Assembly: GCA_023101885.1 (NCBI GenBank)
Contig: JALPQD010000125.1
Location: 5,067,140-5,131,139 of the forward strand
Direction of reading: 5' to 3'
Source: Typhlomys cinereus
Lineage: Eukaryota; Chordata; Mammalia; Rodentia; Platacanthomyidae
Length of the DNA stretch: 64,000 bases
A program made the translations under genes and the position numbers. Below, one piece after another: positions 46,201-58,870 of the stretch (position 1 is its first letter; each line of letters begins with the position of its first letter). The notes beneath the pieces are model-generated. The model saw nothing but the letters and a program-made list of their open reading frames with translations, was not told where the DNA came from and ran no database searches.

Positions 46201-46800
46201 ATATATGTTCATTTATTCTGGAGAGAGAGAGACATAGACAGAGACAAAAATTATACATGAATGTGATGATGTACAGGTGGAAGTCAGAGGAAAACTTTTT
46301 CCCATGTGGCCTTCCAGGGATAGAACTGAGGTTGCCATGTTTTTTTTTTTTAATTTATGCTTATTTATTTTTCCCCAATCATACAAGCTCAGTAGATACC
46401 CTAGTCCCTCCCTCCCTCCACCCTTCCCCAGTCCCCCTTGTACCCTCCCCCGCTTTTCCTCTTCCTTTCATCCCCTTCCTCCCCTTCTCCCTGTTCCTCC
46501 CTCTCCCCCCTCCCATTCCCTGGAGCATCCTTTAGTGTGCATGCAAAACTTCCCTCTGAATTCTCCACCTAGTGAGGTGTAAGGCCTCAGTGGCATTGCC
46601 CAGAGCCCTTTCTTGGCTCCCCTTTAGTATGGGAGGACTATTATGACTGTTAATCACTTGCCTCTAAGGATCGTAGTGCCTGTGATCCATGCTAGACTTT
46701 GGGGAGTCGTTGACATGTCAGTCATTGTGCAGGTCATGCGAAGTCTGATTATTGAGGTTGCCATGTTTTAAGAAGGTGTTTATTTACTGAGCTAAATCAC
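46201..46800 (-). mobile_element. B3-like SINE split by an L1 3' end
   Basis: The left part (46201-46343: gagagaga, gtacaggtggaagtcagagg, gggatagaactgaggttgcc) and right part (46753-46800: tttatttactgagctaaatc) join across the L1 insertion. Confidence 0.7.
46344..46752 (-). mobile_element. 5'-truncated L1 3' end, antisense, inside a SINE
   Basis: T-run, caatcatacaagctcagtag, reversed polypurine tract, 3' UTR. The target-site duplication tgaggttgccatgtttt lies at 46327-46343 and 46753-46769. Confidence 0.94.
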
Positions 46801-47101
46801 TAGCTTGAGACTTTGTCTTAATAAATCTACAGGTGACCCAAATATGTGAGGAATTTAACAGCAAATAGACCAGAGAAGGGACCTGAGAAGACATCCTCAA
46901 GGCAAATGGTTATCAGGTATATTTAAAAATGATCAATGTTGTTGCTTAGCAGGGAAATATAAATCAAAACTGTGTTAAGAAATCACCTTATACCTAGCAG
47001 GCTGGCTATTAATGAAGAGAAGAGGTAACAAGTTCTGGTAAGAATAGGCAGGATAGAGAACACTTCTACATTGGTGGTAGGAATATAACTCAATACAGTT
47101 G

Positions 47102-47523
47102 TTGCAGTTCGACTGCATAGTTGCTGATAAATGACAATCAAACGGCTTAAGGGAACAAGGGATTTATTCTCTCTTATGATTCCTGGTTGCAGTTCTCTGT
47201 TCAGCTTGACGGGAGAGCACACCTCAACACCAGGGCCGAGAGAACTGGCCACACCATCACCACATAACGGCTGAGAAATGGACAATCCTTACTTGCCAGA
47301 CCAGCATGTCTGGCCAAGTGAACAGAAGGATGCCAACTCTCTCAACCAGCTCTCTGTGATTTATCCAGAGCCTAATCCTACACACCATGGGCTGGGCCTT
47401 CCCTAACAGCTAGACAATCTCCTGCAGGTTTGCTCTGGGCTTAACTCAACCACTAATTCTCTACAAATGTGCCTACAGCTCAAACCTTCAACAGTCAAGT
47501 TGACACCTGTGCTTAACTATGAC
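47102..47523 (-). mobile_element. Non-autonomous DNA transposon (URR1-like family) inside old L1
   Basis: It starts tgttgcagttc and ends aactatgaca, imperfect terminal inverted repeats. The interior is the reverse of the 17229-17636 copy (ccgagagaactggccacacc, ccatgggctgggccttccc). Flanking L1 resumes with acagt present on both sides, a short duplication that may be the remnant of the target site. Confidence 0.75.
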
Positions 47524-48089
47524 AACAGTCATTTTGAAAAACATGTAGGTCCTGAGAATACAAAATATGACTGATTTCTGATACAGTGTTTTCACCACTG
47601 GGCATATTTTCAAAGCAAATGAGACCATTTCATTTCTAAGAGATAGTTGGACACCTGTGTTCATTGTATCATTATTCAAAACATCTAAGGAACAGGATCA
47701 GCCTAAGTATCTATCAGTGGATGAATGAATGAGGAAACTGTGGTACACATACACAATGGATACCTCTCAGTCACAAAACAATATGCCCATTTGTGATAGC
47801 ATGTATAAGCCTAAGACACACTGTCTTAAATGAAATAACCCAGGCCAAGAAAGATAAATGTTATGATTTTACTTATATGTGAAATTTATGAAAGTTGAAT
47901 CCATATAGGTAGACTGTGGTATATCCATTCTATAGAGCTAGGGTTTTGGTGTTGAGAGAGGTTTACAGATGTCTTGCTGAAGTAAAAAGTTCTAATTAGC
48001 ATGAACAAATTCATAACAGCTAATGTAAAACACAGTGAATGAACACTTGGAATAACAGCACAGTGTTTTCTAAAAAGAACAGGGTCAAA

Positions 48090-49680
48090 TTTATTTTTTA
48101 GACTTTAAAAAATTATCTTATTTTTCTAGTTTTATAAGCATATTGAGTACTTATCCCTCATCCATCCTCCCTCCCGTCCCTTCATTAATCCATCCCACCC
48201 TGTCCCTCCTTCCTACCTGTCTGCTTCTAGGGCCCCCTGGGTTGACTTTGATTCATCTATTCTTGTGGGCATTCAGGTCTCTGTGACATACCAAGTTGCC
48301 TCTCTTCAGCCACCCCACTGATAGAGTCATTTGCCTTTACTCATCCAGCTTAAGTCTCCAAGGTTTCCACTGTATGTTCTTATCTCTCTTGAGTTCCTTG
48401 GTAAGTCTATGGGGACATGTTAGTATGTCAGTCATTATACAATTCTGGTAAGGACAATCTCACTATAGTTATTTCCTAGTTGCAGTAGTCTTGCCTCGAA
48501 TGGAATGTCTTGTCTAACAGTGGACCATCGTTGCATCTTCAGGTTCTTACAATCTCAACACCCTTTCTTCTGTGAGGTTCTAAAAGCCTTGGGAAGAGAT
48601 TAAGTTAGCCTGATTGTAAGTGAGCCTTGCTAAGTAACTGGTACTCTGCATTATGGCTGGCCATTGCTGTCCACTTCACTGCTCTTCTACTGCCCTAGGG
48701 TGCATCTTGTCAGGTTGTTGAATTCCTCTTCCTCTGTTGAAGAAGACTTATAGGCTGATTGTTAAGTGTTCTTCCAATTTATGGGCATTATTGCAGGTAT
48801 TTACAGAGAAGTTTGGTGTACTATCTTCCTACCTATAGGTTCATTGGCTGCTTTTCTCTATTGGTCTATTTCCTTCCCCTTTTTAGTTTCTTGTTCTAGT
48901 TAACAGTAACAGGAATTGTTCCATTCTGATAAGTGGGTCTTAAGTTCAGTAATAAATCTGTTGGTTGTTTCCTTGATACTCATGCCACTGTTGCACCTGT
49001 TGCCATGGTGATTTTTATGGCAACTTGCAGATCTCATGAGTTGATGAGGCCTGTGATTATTTCTCTCCCCCAGTAGCTTCTACAGCATTTTTAGTATTAT
49101 GTAGCTATCCATAAAGTAGGAAGCTCTCAGAGTAGTTTCAGTGATGTATTTTGTCCATGTTCTGTGATCCATACGTGTTTTATCTTCAGTAATAGGGTTT
49201 TACTGATGGTTTTTTTAGAGAGCAACTAAGAACAATGGCAGAAATCTATAATGTTTGGTGGTCTTGAGACCTGTCTGACCAAATTCTCAGGAAATGTCAC
49301 ATTCTTGTTACATCTAGTATAATTTTGTCACTAAGTTCGAAGTGGATCAGCTCAGGGTTTTTTCCCAGTTTTCCTCACTCTTTGCTCTTTTATGTAGGGA
49401 CTGCACATTCTTATTCCTTTCTTTAAAAGACAAGTTTTTTTTGACATATTACTAGCATAATTGTTTCCTATGAGGTTACTTTCCACAATCTTAGGGTTTT
49501 CTATAAGTTCCTCTGTTCCTCCTATCTCCTATCCCCTCATTCCTCACAATGTATTTTTCCCAACTATTCCCTCCCTCACCCTACTTGTTTTGATGTCCTA
49601 AATCTCCTCTTTAAAAGGTTTCACCATAATCATTCCCTCCTACCTTCCCTTTTGAATTTTCTGGCTCCCTTTTGAATTTT
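48090..49680 (-). mobile_element. Old L1 3' UTR-type sequence, antisense
   Basis: Pyrimidine-rich start (catcctccctcccgtccctt), ggacatgttagtatgtcagtc and cagtagtcttgcctcgaatg parallel the layout of the younger L1 3' UTRs but are strongly diverged. A 20-bp tandem duplication (cccttttgaattttctggct) lies at about 49648-49687. Confidence 0.5.
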
Positions 49681-49700
49681 CTGGCTCTTACAGTAATTTC

Positions 49701-51226
49701 TTTTTGTTATTAATACATTTTTTATTATTATTTCAGCTCATACAAACTTAATAGGTACACCAGTTCCCTCCCTCCTCCTCCCCCCGTACCCTCTGCTCCT
49801 CCTCCCCACCCCCCTCCCTTCCCATCCCCCAGTGCCTCCCGCCCCAATTCCCAGAGAGTCCTTTCTTGTGCATGCCTGATTTTCCTCTGGGCCCTCCTCT
49901 CCGATGACGTACAAGGACCCAGTGGCCTTTCCCTGAACCCTTTCCCGTGTTCCTCTTAGGTATAGGAACACTGCTGTGGCTGCCAATCCCTTGCATCCAA
50001 GAATCTTGGTGCCTTTAGCAGATGCTAGACTTTGTGGGGTCAATAGTGTGTTGGACAATGCGCAGGGCATGTAAAGTCCAATTATGATTGCTTCAGCCCT
50101 AACTTGTATGGAGTATCTTACATATCATTGCTCCTCCCATCCTTTTGCTCTTACACTCTTATTGCCTCCTCTTCCGCAAATTTCCCTGAGCTTCAGGATG
50201 GGGAGAGATTAGTCTGGCCTAGTTCTAGGTGGTTGATATAGAGTCTCTGAAGTTCTGGATTGTGGTTTGTTGATTTTCTTTTGCAGTTTTGCTGCTCCTG
50301 CAATGCCCTTCACTCCATCCTGGTGGGCATTGTATGTTACCCCCTGGCCAGAGACAAAAAGTTGTTAAACTAGAGTCTTGTGATAAAAGCACATTCAAAG
50401 GTAGATGTAATAAAAGTGGGAAACCACAGTGAGGGAGGGGTCTATCACCAATTTGCACAACGGTTACTTTTTATCTGCCAGACTATATGCCCTCCTCTTC
50501 TGGTGAGATCATACCCCCTCAGTAGTAAATGATCAGGAACAAAAGTCTGTGAACTTAATCAGATGTCTCATTACTTATTTGAGTCCTTGATGGAGGCCTA
50601 TTTTCTCTGCTGTAACATGGTCCCTTCTCTCCTTGTTTCTGATGTGGCCCTCCTACCCCATCCCTCCTGTTCATATTCCTTGCAATTACTGTCTCTAGTT
50701 GGGCTGGGTGGGTTTGGTACTAGGAGCTACCTATTAGGGAGTACATACGGCGCTTAACTTTCTGGGTTTGGGATACTTCACTTAATATAATTGTTTCTAA
50801 TGACATCCATTTCCCAGCAAATTCCAGTAATTCATCATTTTTGATGGCTGAGTAGTACTCCATTGTATAGATGTACCACTGTTTCCTTATCCACTCGTCA
50901 ACTGTTGGACATTTGGGTTGATTCCATGACTTTGCTATTGTAAACAGTGCTCCTATGAACATGGTCGTGCTTGTGCTATCAAGGTGAACCTCTGCTGTAT
51001 GGGGGGTTATTCCCAAAAGTGGAATAGCAGGGTCATGGCATTTCAATCTTTAATTTCTTTAAGAATCTCCAGACGGCTCGCCAGAGTGGCTGTATGAGCC
51101 TGCATTCCCACCAGCAATGTAGCAGAGTTCCCCTCTCTCCACATCCTCTCCAGCATTTGTTGTTGTTTGTATTGTGGATTGTTGTCATCCTGACTGGGGT
51201 GAGATGATATCTCAGGGAAGTTTTGA
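49701..51226 (-). mobile_element. 5'-truncated L1 with ORF2 C-terminus and 3' UTR, antisense
   Basis: The 3' UTR and reversed polypurine tract (49735-50719) are followed by ORF2 C-terminal coding on the minus strand. The target-site duplication ttacagtaatttc lies at 49688-49700 and 51227-51239. 5'-truncated at about 1.5 kb. Confidence 0.94.
50720..51226 (-). pseudogene. L1 ORF2 C-terminal fragment
   Basis: Two minus-strand pieces. One has the Cys-rich motif [18 protein letters not shown], which ends KKLKIEMP; the other begins [16 protein letters not shown] and ends MYSLIGSS at the ORF2 stop. A frameshift near 51040 separates them. There is no start or catalytic domain. Confidence 0.9.
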
Positions 51227-51534
51227 TTACAGTAATTTCAATCAAATACATTGACAAAGATATCTGCATGTAAGAGAGAACATGCGATGTTTTCTGTGTT
51301 TGAGATACAGATATTTTACAACTTTAAAATGTATATAAATTACTTCTCATAATGAAAATGGAGCTAGTAGATGTTCATTAGTTCTAACTTACTATTAGAA
51401 ATATTTTCTGTTGAGACAGTTTATTAGGACAAAGAAAGCACTCCAGAGAATAGAAGTTATCTAGTGAGTTGAGGGAAATGTTCCCAAAGTCGAGAACAAA
51501 TAAATTAAAACAAAATTATTATGTGCATAATGCA

Positions 51535-51710
51535 CACATGTGTGTGTGTGCACACATGCATGCGTGTGTATTATAGAGTGCATTTGGAAGTCAGAGGAAA
51601 GTGTGTGGAATAAGTTTCTCCTTTCACCTTCAAGAGGGTTCTGAGCATCCAACTCAAGTAGTCTTATTTGTGCAGAAAACACTTCACCTGCTGAGACACC
51701 TTGATAAATC
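51535..51710 (-). mobile_element. B3-like SINE relic
   Basis: TG-rich start, atttggaagtcagaggaaag, gagcatccaactcaagtagt and acctgctgagacaccttg: the reversed B3 layout. Confidence 0.55.
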
Positions 51711-51789
51711 AAGAGTAGATTTTAATCCTTCTTCCCTTAAGAAATTGTGATCATGTGAGACAACATGTAATAGTTCAATTTAGCCACTT

Positions 51790-53290
51790 CACAATACATC
51801 TCACCATGGGTCAGGATGGCAAAAATTCACAATAAAAACACCACCAAATGCTGGAGGGGATGTGGAGAGAAGGGAATTCTCATACATTGCTGGTGGGAAT
51901 GCAGGCTTATACAACCACTCTGGCTATCAGTATGGCAATTTCTAAAAAAGTTAAGTATTGAAATGCCATATGACCCTACTATACCACTACTGGGAATAAT
52001 CCCCCACAATGCAAAAATTCACTACAGTTACATGAGCACAACCATGGAATCAAAGTCATGGAATCAACCCAAATGTCCAACAGTTGATGAATGGATAATG
52101 AAAATGTGGTACTTTTATACAATGGAATAATACACAGCCATCAAAAAAGATGAATTAATGAAACTTCCTGGGAAATGGATGGAATTAGAAAAAATTATAT
52201 TGAGTCTAAGTATCCCAGACACAGAAAATTAGACACTGTATGTACTCCCTAATAGGTGGATTCTAATACCAAACCCACTTAATGATGTATTCAAAGGTAA
52301 ATCTCTGTAATACCTACTGTAATCACAAAGATTATAAACAGGAGGGTAGGGAAAGGAGGCCTTCCCTGAAAAAAGGAGAGAAGGAATCATGCTTCAGTAG
52401 AGAAAAATAGGTCATCATCAATATTGCACTTAAGTAAGGAGACATCTGGTGCAGCTCACTCTCACTTCACTTCCTGGTCACTTGCGACTGAACATGTTTG
52501 ATCTCACCAATCAGGGAGGGAATAGGGGACACTGACCCCCCCTTTCACTGCTGTGTCCTACTCCTTTTCTTCCATCTACTTTTATTCTTCTCTTAGGTCT
52601 TCATTTAAACAGTCTTTTATCTTTGGTTAGGAGGTGAGCTTCTATAGCAATTGGGATGCAGCCAAGGGCAGTGCAGGAAAAGCAAAACTGAAAACAATAA
52701 CAAACCATAATTCAGAACACCAAAGACCCTGCCCTAATCACCTGGAACCAGACCAGCCAAATCTGTCCCCATCCTAAAGCTGAGGGAACCTTGTGGAAGA
52801 GGGGGCGGCAAGATGAGAGCCTAAAGATGGGGAAGACCAACCATATACAAGATAGTCACACAAGTTAGGCCATAGCAGCCATGAATCAGACGTTGCCTGA
52901 CCTGCACATGCGACATGTCAATAACCTCGCCACAAAGTTTAGCTGGATCACAGGGGAGCGCTCCAGCATAGGCAAGGGATGATAGAGTCTCCATACTAAA
53001 GGGGAGCCCAAGAAAGCACTCTGGGTTATGCCACTGAGTCCTTACCACTCACTAGGGTGGAGAAATCAGGGAAGTTTGGCATTCATATAAAAGGATGCTC
53101 CAGGGGATAGGAGGGAGGAAGAAGGAGGCACTGGGAGAAGGGGAGGGAGAGAGGAGGTTGAAAGGAAGGGGAAAAGGAGAAGAGAGTACAAAGGGGAATT
53201 GGGGAAGGGAGGAGGGAGGGAGAGGATGGAAGTTCCTATTGAGCTTGTATGATTGGGAAAAATAAACAAAATGTGGAAGAAAAAAAAGGA
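51790..53290 (+). mobile_element. 5'-truncated L1 with ORF2 C-terminus and 3' UTR, sense
   Basis: ORF2 C-terminal coding (51816 to about 52230), then a 3' UTR with a polypurine tract (about 53100-53230), AATAAA at 53261 and an A-rich tail. It is inverted relative to 49701-51226. No clear target-site duplication was found. Confidence 0.9.
51816..52231 (+). pseudogene. L1 ORF2 C-terminal fragment, sense
   Basis: It reads [18 protein letters not shown] (the ORF2 Cys-rich motif), then [31 protein letters not shown] and LPGKWMELEKIIL to a stop near 52231. A TAA ends the first open segment at 52130. Only the C-terminal domain is present. Confidence 0.88.
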
Positions 53291-53560
53291 AACCAGGCAG
53301 AATACTTTTAAAAAATCCTAGTTTGAAAGGGTAGGAAACTCCCTCGAGTTGTATTCCTGTTTAAAGTTTGTCTGGTACAGTATTATTGTGAACTATTTTG
53401 ATAAATGATGCAATTTACTATATTCTACCGATTTGATTTTTATAGCACTTCATTCCATATGCAGCATGTTAATATGCTTTTTCTTGATGAAAGAGTTGAC
53501 ACTTGCAATTGGAGCAGATACACAAATGTCAAGTAGAGTTTAATATGTAATTCTGCTTTA
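53291..53560. other. No recognisable feature
   Basis: AT-rich spacer between L1 elements. Confidence 0.4.
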
Positions 53561-54185
53561 TTTCACTTTATTTTCTTATTGGTGCATATTCATTGCTCAT
53601 AGTAATCTGTTTCATAAGGGCATTGTCATACGAGTATAAAATGTATTTTGATCTTCTTCCTCAAATAACTCCTGCTTCCCTCATCTCCTCTCCCTCTTCT
53701 ATTATACACCTCCATTTCCTAGACAGTTTTGCTTCTATTTTCTGACAGATACACATGCATTATTTTATGTGCACAAAATATAGGATCAAGAGATGAAAGA
53801 AAATATGTAGTATTTGACTTTTTGAGACTGACTTAATTTGCTTAGCACCACCATTTCCAGTTGTATCTATTTCCTGTAAATGACACAATTTCATTCTTCT
53901 TTATGACTGAGTAACTACCATTCTTTATATATACCACATTTTCATCGTCCATTCCATAGCTTAGTTATGCAGGTAGTGATGCAACATCAATAAACATTGA
54001 TGTGCAAAATATTTCTGTGAAAGAGGGTCCTTTAGGGAAATATATAGGATCACATGGTAGATTAATTTTCAGTTTTCTGAGGAACCTTCCTATTGATTTA
54101 CATAGTAGCTGAACTAATTCACGTTCTTACCTGTAGTATATAACACTTCCCCACATTATGGCTGGCATTTATTACTTATTTTCTT

Positions 54186-54472
54186 TTTTTTAAATTTTTT
54201 TATTATTTATTCAATTGTGCGCGTGAATGTGTGTGTGTGCATGTATGTGTACGTGTATGCATGTATGTGTGTGTAGAATCACAGACGAATTCGGGAACCA
54301 CCATGGACGCCTCCACCTCCTCCTTGTTTACTCTGCACCGGGATTCACAGGCTCCGCCCTACCAGGACCAGAAACGCAGGCCACCCCCGCTTCCGCCTGG
54401 CGTCTATACATGGGGCTAGGATCCGAACTCTGCAAGGCAGAGGCTTAACCCCTGAGCCACCTCTCTAGCCCC
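54186..54472 (-). mobile_element. Young T+ tRNA-derived SINE inside old L1
   Basis: Same family as 45142-45409. The target-site duplication ttattacttattttctt lies at 54169-54185 and 54473-54489. It lacks about 14 bp in the B-box region (ggatccgaactc joins gcaaggcag), so the internal pol III promoter is damaged. Confidence 0.93.
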
Positions 54473-55017
54473 TTATTACTTATTTTCTTAATGATGTGCT
54501 ATTCTGACAGGGGTGAGATGTAAGATGACAGCTGAATTGTTGTAATTCTCATTTCCCCAATAGTGAGATTGAACATTATTCACATGTTTACTGATCATGT
54601 ATATTTCATCTTTTGAGAGGTATTTTATCAACTCAATTGAGTGGATTGTTGGATATACTTTGCATGTTCTAGCTATTGGTCTTCAGTCAGATGTGTTGTC
54701 ACCAAAGATTGTCTCCCATTATGTAGGCTGTCTCCTTACTCAATTGTTTTCCCAGTTATGCAAAAGAGTTTTAACTTCATGTGATCTCACTTGTTAATCT
54801 TTAAGATTATTTAGATTATTTACTATGAGTTGGGGTCCTTTCAAGTAGGTTCTTGCTTATGCCTTTTCTTGAAATCTCCCCCCCCCCTTTTTTCCCGTAA
54901 CAATTTCAGAGTTTCAGGTCTTACATTAAGATCTATTTTCAGTTTTTTGTACAGTGTGAAGACTAGGGAACAGTTTCATTTTTCTATATATGGAAATCCA
55001 GTTTTATAGCACCACTT

Positions 55018-56330
55018 TTTTTTTTATTTCCACTCATACAAACTTAACAGGTACACCGGTCCCCCCCTCCCTCCAACCCCCTCTCTCCCTGTGCCCCCCT
55101 CCCCTCCCCCCTTCTTTTCTCATCCCCCAGTGCCTCCCCCTCCCATCCCCGGAGCATCCTTTAATATGCATGCCAAACTTTCCTCTGGGTCCTCCTCTCT
55201 GATGAGAAGCAAGGACCCAGTGGCATTTCCCAGAACCCTTTCCCGTGTTCCCCTTAAGCATAGGAACACTACTGTGGCTGTCAATCCCTTGCCTCCCAGG
55301 ATCCTAATGCCTTTAGCAAATGCTAGACTTTGTGAGGTCAATAGTGTGTTGGACATTGAGCAGGGCATGTAAAGTCCAAGTATGATTGCTTTGGCCTTAA
55401 CTTGTATGGAGTATCTTGCATATCATTGCTCCTCCCATCCTTGTGGTCTTAGAATCTTACCACCCCCTCTTCCGCAAATTTCCCTGAGCTTCAGGATGGG
55501 GAGAGATTAGATTGGCCTAGTTCCAGGTGATTGATATAGAGTTTCTGATGTTCTGGATTATGGTTTGTTGATTTTTTTTTCAGTTGTGCTGCTCCCTTGG
55601 CTCCACTTTGATGGGTATTGGATGTCACCCCCTGGCCAGAGATAAAAACCTGTTAAATTAGAGTCTTGTTATAAGAGTATATTCAAAAGTAGATGGAATA
55701 AAAGTAGGAAACCATGGTGAGGGAGGGGTCAATCACCCATCTGCAAAATGGTTACTTTCTACCTGCCAGACTATACGCCCTCCCCTTCTGGTAAGGTCAT
55801 ACCCCATCAGTTGTAAATGATCAGGAAAGAACGTCTGTGAACTTAAACAGGTGTCTCATTACTTACTTGCAGTCCTTGATGGTGGCCTATTTTCTCTGCT
55901 GTAACATGGTCCCCTCTCTCCTTGTTACTGGTGTGGCCCTCCTTCCCCATCCCTCCTGTTCATAATCTTAGCAATTACTGTAGTTATTACAGAGATTTAT
56001 CTTTGAGTGTCTCTAAGTGGGTTTTGTACTAGGAGCCGCCTATTCAGGAGTACATACATCACTTAATTTTCTGTGTCTGGGATACTTCACTCAATATAAT
56101 TGTTTCTAATTCCATCCATTTCCCAGAAAATTCCATTAATTCATCATTTTTGATGGCTGAGTAGTACTCCATTGTATAAACATACCACATTTTCTTTATC
56201 TAGTCATCAATTGTTGGACATTTGGGTTGATTCCATGACTTTGCTATTGTAAACAGTGCTGCTATGAACATGGTCGTGCTTGTGCTATCAAGGTGAATTT
56301 TTGCTGTGTGGGAGGTTATTCCCAAAAGTG
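55018..56330 (-). mobile_element. 5'-truncated L1 3' end, antisense, inside old L1
   Basis: T-run, ccactcatacaaacttaaca, reversed polypurine tract, 3' UTR and the last part of ORF2. The target-site duplication tagcaccactt lies at 55007-55017 and 56331-56341. Removing the insert reunites an old-L1 ORF2 sequence. Confidence 0.93.
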
Positions 56331-58870
56331 TAGCACCACTTGTTAAAAAGGTTATCTATTTTAATTTTGACATTATTGTCAAAAGTCAGGTGACCTTTTG
56401 CTGTGTGGGTTTACAAATGATTCCTTTATTCTGTTCTGTTGATCTATGTGCCTTTTCTGCATCAGTACCTATGGCGTTGTAGTGCAACTTGAAATGATAT
56501 TTCCAGGAGGATTTTTTTTCCCAGTACTGCTTTGGTGATTGAAGTGCTTTGTACTCTGACTCCTTATTGTTCTACATGTATTCGTTTAGTTTTCTGAATC
56601 TATGTCTCCAATTTCAATTGAGACTCTATCATCACTCTTTTTACTTTTTGGCTGGAAATATTTGTCTTTTCCAGGCCCTGGTTGCCTCTGTCAGCACTCA
56701 CTGCTATGCTCTCCACGTAGTTTCAGATTAGGCCGTGTTCACTTATGATGTTTGTATGGATCTGAACTGCTTTGCTGAGATAAGCAGGCTCCTATGTCAT
56801 CATTTGCACAGGCAGTTGTTCAACTTTTGTAAGCCTTATTTAGAAATTCATTCATTTCTGTCAGATTGCCCAGTTTAGTGGAGTATAAAATTTAAAAGCA
56901 CATCCTTATGTTTTTGTGAATTTATTGTAGGCAACATGCATCCTATATTCAGCAATGGAGTCTTATTGTCAGTTTCTGGAGAAAAAAACCAAGAGCAATG
57001 GCAATATCCTATATTATTTTGAGTGTCTTTGAGTTCTCTCTGATCAACAACTTAGTGAATACCACACATCTGGTATTTGAAATTTTGTTTAATTGTCTGT
57101 TTCTCCTGACAGTATCATCATAGGGCATTTTCTGTTTTACTCTATCTTTCTTTCACTATGTTCCCCTATGCAGGGTATGTCTGCTCACAATCTTCTTTTG
57201 GGAAAAGAGATGTTTGACATACTTTTAAAAGAGATCTCTGTTTGTTTATATTTTAGAATCATAATGCTATTTGTTACTCTTTCAGTCTTTCCTGTACCTT
57301 ATCCCCTCACCTTCCTTCTCTCTTAAAAATTTCTCTGGACTATACCTCTTTCCAACTATGTATTGTCTTCTATAACTCCTTCTTTAAGATATTTACCTAT
57401 ACTTGCCTCACACCCCCCACTTAATGGTGCCTTTCAAGTTTCTGCATGTTACAGAAATTCCAAGGTGAGTACACAAATCATAAAGAGGAGAATGTGCAGC
57501 ATTTATCTATGTATCTGAGACATCTCACTCAAAATGTTTTCCAGTTCCATTAAAATTTCAAAATTTAATTTTTACTGATAACTGAATACCATTCTATTAT
57601 GCATATATATACATATATATATTTCATTACTCATTCGTTTATTGAAGGACATGTAAGCTGACTTCATTTTCTTACTATTGTGACTAGAGCTGCAATGAAC
57701 ATGGATATGCAAGTGTATCTATAATAAGATATAAAATCATTTGGGAATGATCACAGGAGTAGTATAACTGGGTAATATGATAATTCAATTTTTAGTTTTT
57801 TTGAGAAACCTCTATACTTATTTCCAAAATGACTGTGCCAATTTATACTTCCACCAACAATGAATAATTGTTTCCTTACCAGCATTTGTTGTATTCTTGA
57901 TCTTAGCCATTCTTCCTGCAGTAGGGTGGATCCCAGAATACTTCTTGAACATTTCTTGTTGCCTATGATATTTTGGGTTGAATTTGTTGCTGTTTTTCCA
58001 GTTTTTTGAGGTATTTTATCAGCTCATGTATTTGTAATTTTTCTGACCTCTTAATGTAAATTTCTCTCAAAGGATTGTTTTTATTGTATTCCATGTTTTG
58101 GTATGATGCATTTTCATCATCATTGAATCCTAGGAATTTTGTCATTTCTATTTCTATTTCTTCAATAGCCCAATATTCATCCAAGAGTATTTCATTTAAT
58201 TTCCATGACTTCACATATTTTCTATAGTTTCTCTTGCTGTTAAATCTTAGTCTTATTCCATTGTATAGAATAGAATAGAATATGCTATTTCAAACCTCTT
58301 GTATTTGTGGATACTTGATTTGCATACTAATATGTGATCTATTTTTGATAATGCTCCATAAGCTGCTGAGGAGAATGTATATATCCTCAGTGTTTGTATG
58401 AAGTGCTCTGTTAGATGCCTGTTAGATTCTCTTGATGAACGATTTCATTTAACTCTTGTTTTCCTGTATTTTTGGTCCAGATGATCTGTCTGTTGTTGAA
58501 AGTGGGATATTTATGTTTACCACTATTGTTGTATTGGGTAAATATGTGACTTTACATCTAGTAGTGTCTTCTTTATAAATTTTGGTTCACTTGTGTTGTG
58601 AATATTTTTAGAAATCTGATATCTTCTTGATGGATTGTTCCTTTAGTAAGCATGAATTGAACTTTTTAAAATCTTTTCTGACTAGCTTTGGTTGAGATTG
58701 TTTTGTCATGTATTGGACTACTTATACCTACTTGTTTTCTGGTTCCACTTCCTTTGAGTACTGATTTCCATCCTTTTATTCTGAGGTTATGTGTATCTTT
58801 GATACTGATGTTTGTATCTTAGAGGAAAGAGAAAGTTGGATCTTGTTTTCTATCCAGAGTAGTCTTAATC

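Larger units (their letters stand above)
45550..48080 (+). mobile_element. Old L1, sense orientation, nested with later insertions
   Basis: Late ORF2 sense blocks appear in order: ttgatgaagaacaataaagc, cctggtgctggcatggca and caagacctgacactgtaaaa, then (after SINE/L1 insertions) acacttctacattggtggta, and (after the DNA element) atggatacctctcagtcaca and tgaaataacccaggccaaga. It is interrupted at 46105-46800 and 47102-47523. No frame survives. Confidence 0.75.
53560..58870 (-). mobile_element. Very old L1 sequence, antisense, probably more than one copy
   Basis: L1 antisense landmarks run in order: 3' UTR-like start; ggatcacatggtagattaat (54050); tggaaatccagttttatagc (54990) continuing after the L1 insertion at 56331; gtggagtataaaatttaaaa. 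A second set starts near 57570 (gaataccattctattatgca, aacatggatatgcaagtgta), and 58214-57963 encodes an ORF2 linker fragment on the minus strand (KSWKLNEILLDEYW). Two overlapping landmark series suggest two old insertions. Confidence 0.6.
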
